Below, in pieces: positions 52,207-61,135 of a DNA stretch of 64,000 nt (positions are counted from its first letter, which is position 1; each line of letters starts with the position of its first letter). Position numbers and translations under genes: made by a program. Location of the stretch: NCBI RefSeq assembly GCF_004168285.1, contig NZ_SEWF01000026.1, forward strand, positions 1-64,000. The letters are read 5' to 3'. The notes beneath the pieces were generated by a model. The model was not told the origin of the DNA and searched no databases. It saw only the letters and a program-made list of their open reading frames with translations. Source of the DNA: Emticicia agri. GTDB taxonomy: Bacteria > Bacteroidota > Bacteroidia > Cytophagales > Spirosomataceae.

Positions 52207-52539
52207 TTAAGCTACTGCAAACATATTCTGGCGAACAGTCTCTAATCTTCTGCGTGAGATAAGAATCTCAGTGCCGTCTTTCAGAAGAACCGTTTTATGG
52301 TCGAAATTAAGATTAGCTATAAAGTTGATATTCACAATGCAAGACCTGTTTACACGCACAAAAGAATGAGGCAACATAGAGTCATATTTTTTAAGGGTGT
52401 AAGACATTATTTTTTGTTTGCCCCCATTCAGAATAAAGGTAGTGTAATTAATATTTGCTTCTAATCTTACAATGTTTTCAGATGCTCTGAAAAGTAGCTT
52501 GGTGTGTGTTCTGTGAGGTTTTCTGATTTTAGTTTCCAT
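52207..52539 (-). CDS. Stand-alone LytTR DNA-binding protein
   Basis: 110 residues consisting almost wholly of a LytTR domain: IVRLEANINYTTFILNGGKQKIMSYTLKKYD, LPHSFVRVNRSCIVNINFI and ILISRRRLETVRQN. There is no receiver domain, so it is not a two-component regulator in the usual sense. It would bind DNA as a dimer; the target and signal are unknown. Lies alone between the pseudouridine synthase and the DUF3592 gene. Confidence 0.88.
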   Translation of the reverse strand: METKIRKPHRTHTKLLFRASENIVRLEANINYTTFILNGGKQKIMSYTLKKYDSMLPHSFVRVNRSCIVNINFIANLNFDHKTVLLKDGTEILISRRRLETVRQNMFAVA

Positions 52540-52657
52540 GTCTGTTTTTGTTATTAGTACGATACAAAAATGACTGATAATCAGGAGGTAATAAAATTTA
52601 AGACACTGAACACTCGAAAACGCATACTGAAAGGTAGGAAAACAAAAATGAATGGTT

Positions 52658-53338
52658 TTATGGCTTAAATTCAGTTTCTACTATATAGTCGGTATAATCA
52701 TCCGGGTTTACTTTTACCACGATATTGTCCTTCAGATAAGGCGTAGGATTGAACCAGATATTGTCGCTATGGAATATGTATAGCTTATTATCAAGCGGTG
52801 ATTTATAGGTACTGCGTATAATATACGGGTGCTCATGATTGACACTTACGCTGTAATTTTTATACACCTCATCAACATGGGCATGAATGCTTATACCTAT
52901 CTCCTGCAGGTTTTTCCTCTGATTGAGCGAGAATAGTTGTTTGGTCAGACCAATATATCCTATCGACCCGAATACAACAAAAAATACACTTAGCAGAATA
53001 GTAACAAACCAGGCATCTATACCCCCCCCTGTTGCCTCCTCGGGTTTATCTGGCGAATAATACACAGGCACTTTATCGCCATAGTTTAAGGCATCTGTCC
53101 AGGCTTGTTTCTCCAGCCAGTAGACATGATTATTCAACTGGCTATCAATATACACCAATTTATAACGGGTATGCCCCTTTCTGTCTGTATAGCTATCTGC
53201 TACTACAGCATGGGTTTTTATGCCCTCGTGTAAGAGTTTATGCGTCTTTTTATAATTAATGTAGGCAACTATACCCATAATAGTAGCTGCCAGAGAGAAG
53301 ATTCCGAAGAATATAAGATAGAAATTATTTTTAATCAT
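52658..53338 (-). CDS. DUF3592 membrane protein
   Basis: 226 residues with two membrane helices (about 6-27 and 113-135). The part between them, TDRKGHTRYKLVYIDSQLNNHVYWLEKQ and YGDKVPVYYSPDKPEEA, is the DUF3592 pattern (the YxPxxPxxA box). A second such module follows the second helix in diverged form (HAHVDEVYKNYSVS, IVKVNPDDYTDYIVE). The function of the family is unknown. Its start overlaps the end of the 53335 gene, so they are co-transcribed. Confidence 0.75.
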   Translation of the reverse strand: MIKNNFYLIFFGIFSLAATIMGIVAYINYKKTHKLLHEGIKTHAVVADSYTDRKGHTRYKLVYIDSQLNNHVYWLEKQAWTDALNYGDKVPVYYSPDKPEEATGGGIDAWFVTILLSVFFVVFGSIGYIGLTKQLFSLNQRKNLQEIGISIHAHVDEVYKNYSVSVNHEHPYIIRSTYKSPLDNKLYIFHSDNIWFNPTPYLKDNIVVKVNPDDYTDYIVETEFKP

Positions 53339-53718
53339 TTGAGTACGAAGAAGAAGAGTTTAACAATACTGGCTATTACCAGACATACGATAGTAAAACA
53401 AATACCTACTAAGTATATCATACCTGCGCCTGGCCCACCTGCTGTATGCGATTCGGCACAGACACTGAACACAGAATGACTGCCTATAATAGAGACAAAG
53501 ATAATCCGTATCAGCAGGAATTCTTTAGGGGCAATGGCTATGCCATATATACTCATGCAAGTGATTACTAAAAACAAAGGCACAAGGTAAGCCATGTTTT
53601 CTATGGTGTCATTGTATCTACCCTGCATACTTATATTATATTTACCCAAATATCTGACACAGATAAAAGCCAGAAGCCAGAGTATTTCGGGGCCTATGAA
53701 ATACCTTAAAGTTTTCAT
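53335..53718 (-). CDS. Small membrane protein of unknown family
   Basis: 127 residues with four predicted helices (about 8-24, 42-60, 66-84 and 100-124). It has no motif that I recognise; the sequence around SVCAESHTAGGPGAGMIYLVG is a glycine-rich outer loop. Overlaps the DUF3592 gene by 4 bases and follows the lipoprotein gene at 53728 by 9 bases, so it belongs to a tight cluster of unknown membrane proteins. Confidence 0.65.
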   Translation of the reverse strand: MKTLRYFIGPEILWLLAFICVRYLGKYNISMQGRYNDTIENMAYLVPLFLVITCMSIYGIAIAPKEFLLIRIIFVSIIGSHSVFSVCAESHTAGGPGAGMIYLVGICFTIVCLVIASIVKLFFFVLK

Positions 53719-53727
53719 AATGATGTT

Positions 53728-54513
53728 TTAGTTTTTGTAATGATACAACTTCTCAACACTTATCTCATTCATGATATCCTGCTCGGTAGTTTTTACCAGA
53801 TACCCTTCTTTATCAAATTCATTCTTATACTTCAGGTAGCTCAATGTATCGCCTTCAGGAGTTTTGCATACTGATTGTTTCATTACATTTTTACTTAATT
53901 TACCCATTCTATAATCAGTAAAATACTCATCGACACTTGAAATATTCAAAGCCACTTTATTTTCATTCATACTATCGTACTCATAAGACAGTTCCATATC
54001 AAGTTTATCATTAGTAAGATACCTGGTACGCACCAGATTTCCGTCATGATAGCTATGCTCAATGATATTATCCTTATTAGTAGTAAAGTTTTTAGTAATT
54101 ACTTTTGTCAGGAAACCTTCAGCATTATACGCATAAGAACTTTCATAAATTTTGCCGATAGCAGTCTCTGTAAAGGTAGAAGCAATGATTCTTCCTTGTT
54201 TGTCTAAAGAAAAATCCTGTTCTGAAATTGTAGCGCCTTTGGCATCTATCCATTTTCTGTGAATATGGTCTTTGCTGTAAGTATAAAAGGCTGTATCTGA
54301 AATACTGTTAAACTTTATCAGATTGCCTGAGGCATCATAGACAAAGTTCTTTTGTGATAACTCATCTTCGGGATAAGTGATTTTTACTAAATGCTTTGCT
54401 ATTTCAGGCGATTCTTTTTGTAATGCAACTTTCGTTGTAGCCTCAGATTTTTCGTTAGTCATACACGCCTTTAACGTGATAGATAGAAATAAAATGGCAA
54501 TTTTAGTTTTCAT
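53728..54513 (-). CDS. Hypothetical lipoprotein with YD-like repeats
   Basis: 261 residues from ATG 54513 (MKTKIAILFLSITLKACMTN), giving a lipoprotein leader with Cys17. The open frame reaches 54591 but overlaps the preceding gene and adds no signal. The mature part has repeated beta-hairpin units like RHS/YD repeats: FVYDASGNLIKFNSIS, FSLDKQGRIIASTFTE, YAYNAEGFLTKVITKN, SYEYDSMNENKV and EFDKEGYLVKTTEQ. Such repeats occur in many Bacteroidota lipoproteins of unknown role. Confidence 0.75.
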   Translation of the reverse strand: MKTKIAILFLSITLKACMTNEKSEATTKVALQKESPEIAKHLVKITYPEDELSQKNFVYDASGNLIKFNSISDTAFYTYSKDHIHRKWIDAKGATISEQDFSLDKQGRIIASTFTETAIGKIYESSYAYNAEGFLTKVITKNFTTNKDNIIEHSYHDGNLVRTRYLTNDKLDMELSYEYDSMNENKVALNISSVDEYFTDYRMGKLSKNVMKQSVCKTPEGDTLSYLKYKNEFDKEGYLVKTTEQDIMNEISVEKLYHYKN

Positions 54514-54553
54514 AGTTTTTATCTTTTCTTGAAATTTTCTTATAAATGATTTA

Positions 54554-55774
54554 TTAGTCTTCAATAAAGTGATTTTGATACTTACCTTCATTTAAGGCTT
54601 TATTAAAAGCATCGCCAATTTCATGAATTATTTTTGTATATGCTTCAGAGTCGGCCTCGTACACGTTTTTCATGAATACTAATTGCCTCTCTTCTTTTCT
54701 ATACCAAACAGCCAGTTTTAATCCTTTTACCATTACATTGAGTTCATCAGTACTATACTCACTTCCTGGCAATATGGCCTTTTCTGACAATTCATAGCGT
54801 TTTAGTATAAATTCAATTAGTGTTTTTTGAATTTCAGGCTTTACATAATTGATTTCGTAAACACTGCCATCGTCTTCATAAGCCCCCTGCCAGTACGGTT
54901 GTCTTGTCAGTTTCTTTAGTTGAAGCGTATAAGTATCATTTTGCGGTGTCCAGTCAAAATAGGTCTCAAACCAGCTTCTATTAATATAAAACTGGTTTTT
55001 GAGGCGGGTATTAATTTTACTGAATGGAACTGCATAGCCGTTATCAGTTTCATAATTATATACTACAATGGCGTTCTCATATTTAGGTTCCTCATTGGTA
55101 TTGTAGAAGGCAAATTCTCCTATAAATGCGAGCCATTTTTTATCAGGCGAAAAAGCAATGGCTCCGGCATCGTTCTGAAAACTATAATTATCGATCAGGT
55201 TATTATTTTTATTTATTACATATTGTTTCAAAGTAGGTACATGCAATACAGTATGCTGATTTATCAACAGATACTCCCCACCTTTCAGGCTTTCCAATTT
55301 GTCATCTTCACCATTAGCCATAAATACCTTAAATGATTTTTCAGGCTGGCCGTTATCGGTATCTAAGAACTGTAAGCTCGCAAAATCGTAGCCTTGCTCG
55401 TCTAATGGCTTTACTGTAACTTGGCTATTTTCTTCTCTGATCAGATAAAGGCTCTGACTGCCTGCTATAAGAGTTGTTGTTGGAGCATCAGCCAGTATAT
55501 ATACTCGCCATAGGTGCGAATAACCCGTATTATTTTGCAGTTTTTTTGAGAATTGTACCAAGTTACCCTTATATAGAACCGAGTATTTGATACTTACATG
55601 ATTCACTATCCCATAGTTTATATCAAAGTTTCTTGTCGAAAACTTTTCCATCTGGATAGTAAATGGACCATGCACTATACTTTTAATGGTAGAAGATACC
55701 CGTGTACGAAAAGTATTGAAAACAATAATACTTGCTATGGCGAGAATAGTGATAATGATGACTGATACTTTCAT
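54554..55774 (-). CDS. Membrane-anchored protein of unknown family
   Basis: 406 residues with one N-terminal anchor helix (about 3-21) and a large exported part. Around residues 205-235 there is AIAFSPDKKWLAFIGEF, a WD40/PD40-like beta-propeller blade, and more strand-rich text (IAGSQSLYLIREENSQ, YLLINQHTVLHVPTLKQYVI) suggests a propeller. The C-terminal 90 residues are charged and helical. No family recognised. It is upstream of the 53728 lipoprotein in the same direction. Confidence 0.65.
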   Translation of the reverse strand: MKVSVIIITILAIASIIVFNTFRTRVSSTIKSIVHGPFTIQMEKFSTRNFDINYGIVNHVSIKYSVLYKGNLVQFSKKLQNNTGYSHLWRVYILADAPTTTLIAGSQSLYLIREENSQVTVKPLDEQGYDFASLQFLDTDNGQPEKSFKVFMANGEDDKLESLKGGEYLLINQHTVLHVPTLKQYVINKNNNLIDNYSFQNDAGAIAFSPDKKWLAFIGEFAFYNTNEEPKYENAIVVYNYETDNGYAVPFSKINTRLKNQFYINRSWFETYFDWTPQNDTYTLQLKKLTRQPYWQGAYEDDGSVYEINYVKPEIQKTLIEFILKRYELSEKAILPGSEYSTDELNVMVKGLKLAVWYRKEERQLVFMKNVYEADSEAYTKIIHEIGDAFNKALNEGKYQNHFIED

Positions 55775-55812
55775 ATGCTTATTGGTATCTAAAATGCGAT
55801 AAAATGGTATAA

Positions 55813-55841
55813 AAAAAGCCCCACCAATATGGAAGAGCTTT
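55813..55841 (-). terminator. Possible terminator of the 55877 gene
   Basis: Imperfect stem AAAGCcCcaCC / GGaaGaGCTTT; six T follow on the minus strand. Moderately convincing. Confidence 0.5.
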
Positions 55842-55876
55842 TGTTTTAACCCCTAAACTCATGAGAAAAACCCTAC

Positions 55877-56239
55877 TTAATAACTTAATGATTGTTGACT
55901 ACGATTTACTTCTCTGGTAATGATTCTATCGCCACTTGTTAGTTCGACATAATACTTACCTGCTGGTGCCGAAGATAAATCAAAGCGTACATTTACTGCG
56001 GTTGATTTTCTGCCTATTACCTCTTCATGCAAAATTGAGCCGTTGACATCCATCAATTTTACTTTTGCCTTCTGACCCTTGTCTTTCATAATATTCAGAC
56101 TCAGTTTCAAAGAATTTACGTGTTCGTACTCATACATAGCAATGTTCAGATTACTACTTCTGTACTCAATCTTTTTGTCGTCTGCATTCGCTTGCAAACT
56201 GAAAAGAATAATAGCGATGATTAATAATTGCTTTTTCAT
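55877..56239 (-). CDS. Small secreted protein with type 9 secretion-like beta domain
   Basis: 120 residues: signal peptide (1-19, ending QANA), then a single beta-sandwich. KVKLMDVNGSILHEEVIGRKS and LSSAPAGKYYVELTSGDRIITREV resemble type A T9SS C-terminal domains (the usual ...GxYxVxVxxGxxxxxxK/R end), but here this domain forms nearly the whole protein. It could be a surface-retained small protein or a DUF3244-like factor. Single gene, with a terminator after it. Confidence 0.65.
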   Translation of the reverse strand: MKKQLLIIAIILFSLQANADDKKIEYRSSNLNIAMYEYEHVNSLKLSLNIMKDKGQKAKVKLMDVNGSILHEEVIGRKSTAVNVRFDLSSAPAGKYYVELTSGDRIITREVNRSQQSLSY

Positions 56240-56766
56240 TTTTATAAATGCTTTTAGTTTTCTATGACTATTCGGTTGCTTGTCTGTTTTTGACGCTACA
56301 AAGTTGGGGGAATGTAGTCCGCAAAAAAAATATAAAATATTGAAGTGCTAAAAACGGACATTGGATTGCAGAAAAATGGGTTTTAATGGTTTTTTATGCG
56401 CTTTCATGCCTAATTATTATCATTACTTTACAAAAACATCATTATTCGGGTTTTATAAAAAAAGGCAGACTACTCATAGCAATGCACTCAAATTATCTCT
56501 TCTCTTTCTTTCTTAATTAGTTTAATACAGCAGTATTTCAGGTTCAGCGTTTGCTGATAGGGCTTTCATTTACAGATGATAATCTTTTTTAAACCTTTCA
56601 TTTTCAAATTAAGACCACTCAATCTGAAATTTTTGTCAGACTTCAATGGGCTTTCTACTTTTGACACAGGGTGATACAAAAGCCATGAAAATCAGTTCAT
56701 CAGTAAACCTGTTAGCCCGTGCATCAAGCATAAAAATTATATTTATTACATAACACTCATACATAC
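56240..56766. other. 527-base stretch without a recognised gene
   Basis: A divergent intergenic space between the 55877 gene (minus) and the globin gene (plus). It is AT-rich and holds no long frame, no strong hairpin and no clear TTTG/TAnnTTTG promoter that I could fix. A 22-codon frame at 56685-56753 has no support. It probably carries both promoters. Confidence 0.5.
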
Positions 56767-57189
56767 ATGAAAACAAATCAGATTTTACTCGTCAAAGAAA
56801 GTTTTAGCTTAGTTGCTAAAATTCCTGCTGAAACCGTTGGCAGTCTTTTTTATAACCGTTTATTTGAAATAGCACCTGAAGTAAAGGCTATGTTCAGAAA
56901 TGCCGATATAAGTGAACAATCACGTAAGTTATTATCTATGCTTTCTTATGTTATCGGCAGATTAGATAAGCTCGATACCATTCTTGAAGATGTAGCCAGA
57001 CTCTCTCAGCGCCATGTGAAATATGGTGTGCAGGAATATCAGTATGAAAAAGTAGGTGAAGCTCTTTTATGGACGTTAGAGCAAGGCTTAGGTAAAAACT
57101 GGACAGAGGATACAAAGGAGGCATGGGTGGCCTGTTATACGCTTCTTTCGGGAGCTATGAAAGAAATGAGTCAGGAAGTACCTGCCTGA
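56767..57189 (+). CDS. Single-domain bacterial globin
   Basis: 140 residues, of the flavohaemoglobin-type (FHb/Vitreoscilla-like) globins without the reductase domain. Recognised by LVKESFSLVAKIPAETVGSLFYNRLFEIAPEVKAMF (helices A-C with the CD-corner Phe), LARLSQRHVKYGVQEYQYEKVGEALLWTLEQGLG (proximal F8 His in RHVKYGV; Tyr and Glu of the usual hydrogen-bond network) and WVACYTLLSGAMKE. It binds haem and oxygen or NO. It stands alone; no reductase gene adjoins. A role in NO handling or oxygen supply is inferred from the family. Confidence 0.9.
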   Translation: MKTNQILLVKESFSLVAKIPAETVGSLFYNRLFEIAPEVKAMFRNADISEQSRKLLSMLSYVIGRLDKLDTILEDVARLSQRHVKYGVQEYQYEKVGEALLWTLEQGLGKNWTEDTKEAWVACYTLLSGAMKEMSQEVPA

Positions 57190-57197
57190 TAAGTAAA

Positions 57198-59339
57198 CTA
57201 AAGCAAAGGCACCTTTACCTTAAATAATTGATGGGTTTCTATAATTTGAAAGGGTTCGGAAGTTAAATAATAATAGAGTTTTTTCAGACTTTCGAGCCCT
57301 TGTTTATTAGAGGTTTCAACGTAGGCTTTTCGCTGAATATTGTTTTCTACTATCAGGTATTCGTCTTCAATATATACAGAAATAACCAGCGGCTTTTCGT
57401 CTTCAATGGTATTATGCTTAATGGCATTCTCAAAGAGATTCTGTAGCGTAACAGGTACAATACCACTACTCATATACTCTTTCGGAATATCAATACTAAT
57501 ACTCAACCCTTCTTCGAAGCGTGATTGCTGGAGAGCGATATAGTTTTTCACAAAATTAATCTCATGCTCAAGCGTAACCGATTCTTTTTCTTTATTCTGT
57601 AGTATATAACGGTAAATTAATGAGAGTTTTTGTAAAAACCTGGAGGCTTGTTTAGGCTCAGTCAGAATCAGGCTATTCAGCGATGTAAGGCTATTGAACA
57701 GAAAATGCGGATTGAGATGATTGATAAGATTCTGATATTGAATCTCGGTTTTGTCTTTTTCAAGTCTTGAGGTTTGTGCCTGCAGGCGATGCACCTCATT
57801 TGATTGTTTAACTCTGTATCTGTAAACCAGGTAAACAATAGTGGCTATTATCAGCAATATTATGCCCAAAAACCATAAAGTCTTATAGAAATGTGTAGCC
57901 ACATGAATCGGGAAATCATGGCTTACAATTTCTTTGTTGCCTACTATCGCTTTTACTCTGAAAGTATAATTGCCTCCGGGTATTTTTGTGTAATTGGCTA
58001 CTGTTTTTGAGCCTGCGTCAATCCATTTATCATCGAAACCCTCTAATTGATAGTAATACCTGTACTGTTCTTGTGTAGGCGAGAAAACAGCATAATTAAT
58101 GCTGAAATTATTACCATCTACCCCGAGATGTATATTTTTTAACTGACTGCTTACTAAAAAAGTAGTATCTGCTAACTGAATACTACCAATAAGTAAGGTA
58201 TTTTTATTACTGGCATTATTTGAGATATTCTCTGGTATAAATTCTATCAGAATATTTTTCTGTATCGCCAAAATATGTTGATTCCTCAACGGAAACATAT
58301 AATTTCTATAAGAAGTACTCTCTTCGTTGTAGGGGACACGAAAATTCTGAAAATAGTTTTTGGAAGGATTGAATATCGAAAATTTATGATATGACCCTAC
58401 CCAGATATTGCCAAATTTATCGGGGCAAGCGGCCATGCAATGGTCAAATACCAGTCCATCGCTTTCTCGCCAGTTTTGTATAGTGCCTTTCTCTGTATCA
58501 TATTTTATCAGACCATAACCCATAGTCGGATACCAGAAACTATTAGTAGAGTCGGCACTGAACTGAAACATCCATTTTTCAAACTCTTCGTTTACAGGCG
58601 TTTTTTGTTGAATAAACCGTTTTTCTCTCTTGGAGAATTTTGCTAAACCCTTCGGATATAAATTGGCCCAAACAATTCCGTGGTTATCAAGACCTAAAAA
58701 CATACGGGTAGTATAAAAGTTGCTGGGCAAATAGCTTGGCAGGAAAAACTCCTCCCATTTTCGTGAGGGAATATGATAAGCAAATACCATAGCAACATTG
58801 GTTCTTACCCACAAAGTATTGTTGTCTAAAAGAATACTCACAATATACACCGAATCAAAATTTATTTTGTCGGGCACAACCAATTCTGATAGCCTGCTGG
58901 TTTGCTTATTGAGCAAAAATATACCTGTATAGGTAGCTATATACACGGTCTTTTTTGTGTCGCAAATGGCATGAATATACTTATGATTTGTGCTGTAATC
59001 GGGCGGTAACTGAAAGGTTTGATAGGCTCCGTTGCTTGGGTCATAATGAATAAGTCTTCGGGTCCATGTACCTAACCACCAGGTTTTATCTGTCGATTCG
59101 GCAAAAGCATTTATACTTTCGTTGGCTATTTTAGCATTTACAATATCTGTCAGGTTATATATTTTATACAAGAGGTTATCTGGCTCAAGATAACAAAGCC
59201 CCTGCGAAGTTCCAAATAGCATCATGCCGTCAGTATTTTGACATAAATTATTAAATAAAACATTTGAGAACTCTCTTTTTCTGGCAGGATTATAATCAAC
59301 TTCTTTTATTACTTTTTTTTGGGTATCTATGACAAACAA
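57198..59339 (-). pseudogene. LytS-type sensor kinase with propeller repeats, C-terminal part (frameshifted)
   Basis: This frame is really open from 59444; the TTG at 59339 is internal. It contains further two-component-regulator propeller blades (MMLFGTSQGLCYLE, NIWVGSYHKFSIFN), a Y_Y_Y domain (YYYQLEGFDDKWIDAGSKTVANYTKIPGGNYTFRVKA), a membrane helix (LWFLGIILLIIATIVYLVYRY), and a LytS-type histidine kinase domain with LINHLNPHFLFNSLTSLNSLI (phospho-acceptor His) and an ATPase end (VPVTLQNLFENAIKHNTI). The N-terminal part is the frame at 59438-60229. The two join if one more A is placed in the A6 run (59441-59446 on the plus strand as T6), giving about 1010 residues, the usual length. Possible sequencing error; otherwise the kinase is inactive. 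Confidence 0.85.
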
Positions 59340-59437
59340 AGTGTTGTCCTGAAAACTGACCCAATAATTATGGTCTTTATCAACAGATATAGAGGCAACT
59401 ACGACTTTTCTCTTGCCAATAAAATTATACTCATCTA

Positions 59438-60229
59438 TTATTTTTTATCTCGCAAGCCTGCTACTATTATTTTCGATTGCGTATAATCGGCAAAAATTAA
59501 TTTATCATCATTTATGGTAAGTATATTAATCTCGTGATTATTGAGAAATGGATATTTTGCCGGGTTGTTGGTAGCGTTATAAAATTGCTCACTATTAATA
59601 TCTACATAATTTACCCCTGTAGCCGTAGCTATCCAGATACTGTTTTCAGAAGCATACTCCTTTAATGAAAATATGTCATTACTCGAGATAGAATTGATAT
59701 TGGCAGGATTCTGAAAGAGGCTTCTTATTTTTCTTGTTTTTTTTGAAAGGTGAAATAGCCCATCTCCACTCACAAACCATATATCGCCATTTTTATCGCA
59801 AATAATTTGTGAACAACGAGCAAATTTTTGTCCATTCAGTTTCTTAAAATTCTGAAATTTATTCGTTTTCTTACTATAATAAGATATTCCGTCCTCTGTT
59901 GCTGCCCATATATTACCGTCTTTGTCTTCACATAAAGCATGTACAGCATTATTCGCTAAAGTAGTTGTATCTTTATGGTTTGTCTTAAAGACAACAAAAT
60001 GGCTGCCATCATATCGATTAAGCCCATCTATTGTGCCTATCCACAAAAACCCATCGCTATCTTTTAGCATACATAGAATACGATTATTTGAGAGCCCTTC
60101 TCTTTCGGTCAGAAAAGAAAACTCAAAATTTACCTTTTCCTGTGCTTTCAGTATAGGGTAATAACCAAGGCAGAGTAGCAGTAGATAGCTACTTTTTTTT
60201 AACAGGTACTTTGTTATTTTTCCAGCCAT
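59438..60229 (-). pseudogene. LytS-type sensor kinase with propeller repeats, N-terminal part (frameshifted)
   Basis: 263 residues: signal peptide (about 1-30), then propeller repeats with the typical blades LCMLKDSDGFLWIGTIDGLNRYDG, ALCEDKDGNIWAATEDGISYYS and IICDKNGDIWFVSGDGLFHLS. It ends with a stop right after GLRDKK, within an A6 run. The protein goes on in another frame as IIDEYNFIGKRKVVVASISVD. A periplasmic sensor domain of this kind often watches polysaccharide- or nutrient-derived ligands. Its start overlaps the end of the response-regulator gene by 16 bases, so the two are one operon. Confidence 0.83.
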
Positions 60230-60987
60230 TTTTTGAAAGTCGGGGCTTTGTGGCGGCTAATATCAATTTCTGTAGTCTGGTGAGGATTTTTGAGTTTCAC
60301 AATCAGTTTTGAGTTTTCGATACTCTTTACACTCTGAATCATATCAATACAGACGATATACTGACGGTTGAGACGATAAAATTTTACAGGGTCTAATAAC
60401 TCTTCCAGTTCGTCCATCGAACTCATGTCAAGCGTATATTTCTCGTTGGTTTTGGTAACGAGGTAAATAATTGCTTCATAATAAAAAAAAGCAATATCAT
60501 TCACTTTTACCGGAATCCACGAAGTACGATGATTAGCTAAAAAATGTTCTTTATAAATAGGTTTGTTTACATTGCCCACCTGTAGCATTTCCACCAGTCG
60601 GTTCAGGTCAATCGGAGATTTAGCCTTTGTTTTATTGAGTTCTTTTGCCTTGTTAATGGCCTTTGCCAATTCGTCAGGCTCAACAGGTTTTAACAAGTAA
60701 TCAATGCCATTTACTTTGAAGGCACGAATAGCGTATTCGTTATAAGAAGTAGTAAATATAATAGGACAATTGAGCTGAAAACGGTCAAAAATTTCGAAAC
60801 TAACACCATCAGCCAACTGAATATCTGCAAAAACCAAATCAGGTTCGGCATTTTCGCCTAACCATCTCAATGCAGTTTTCACGCTCGGAAGTACCTCTAA
60901 AATCTTAACTTCGGCATCAATCTCGGCTATTTTATAGGTTAATTCACGGGCAACTAATTTTTCGTCTTCTATAATGATGGCATTCAT
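60214..60987 (-). CDS. LytTR-family response regulator
   Basis: 257 residues from ATG 60987 (MNAIIIEDEKLVARELTYKI); an in-frame ATG-like start at 61008 is less likely. The receiver domain (1-120) has EDE (acidic pair), LVFADIQLADG (phospho-acceptor Asp), TTSYNEYAIRAFKVNGIDYLLKPVE (Thr/Ser and Lys). The LytTR domain (about 150-257) has VNDIAFFYYEAIIYLVTKTNEKYTL, FYRLNRQYIVCI and TTEIDISRHKAPTFKKWL. Partner of the LytS-type kinase encoded just downstream; its targets are unknown. Confidence 0.93.
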   Translation of the reverse strand: MNAIIIEDEKLVARELTYKIAEIDAEVKILEVLPSVKTALRWLGENAEPDLVFADIQLADGVSFEIFDRFQLNCPIIFTTSYNEYAIRAFKVNGIDYLLKPVEPDELAKAINKAKELNKTKAKSPIDLNRLVEMLQVGNVNKPIYKEHFLANHRTSWIPVKVNDIAFFYYEAIIYLVTKTNEKYTLDMSSMDELEELLDPVKFYRLNRQYIVCIDMIQSVKSIENSKLIVKLKNPHQTTEIDISRHKAPTFKKWLEK

Positions 60988-61135
60988 AATGAATGATTTA
61001 ATAAGCATTTATATCATTCACCGAATTAAAATATTCCTTGTCTGGAAACCAAAAATTTAGGAAAGAATGGTGTAAATTTCTCAAGGAATGGTGGTAAATT
61101 ATCATCGAATGGTAGTGCCTTTTCAAAGAACCTGT

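Noticed and set aside
56685-56753. 22-codon frame in the long gap before the globin gene
   Set aside because: Too short to judge, no ribosome site or similarity.
59438-59446. Programmed -1 frameshift in the sensor kinase
   Set aside because: The base before the AAA AAA codons is T, so the slippery heptamer is not of the A AAA AAG type and a slipped P-site tRNA would mispair; an indel is the simpler view.
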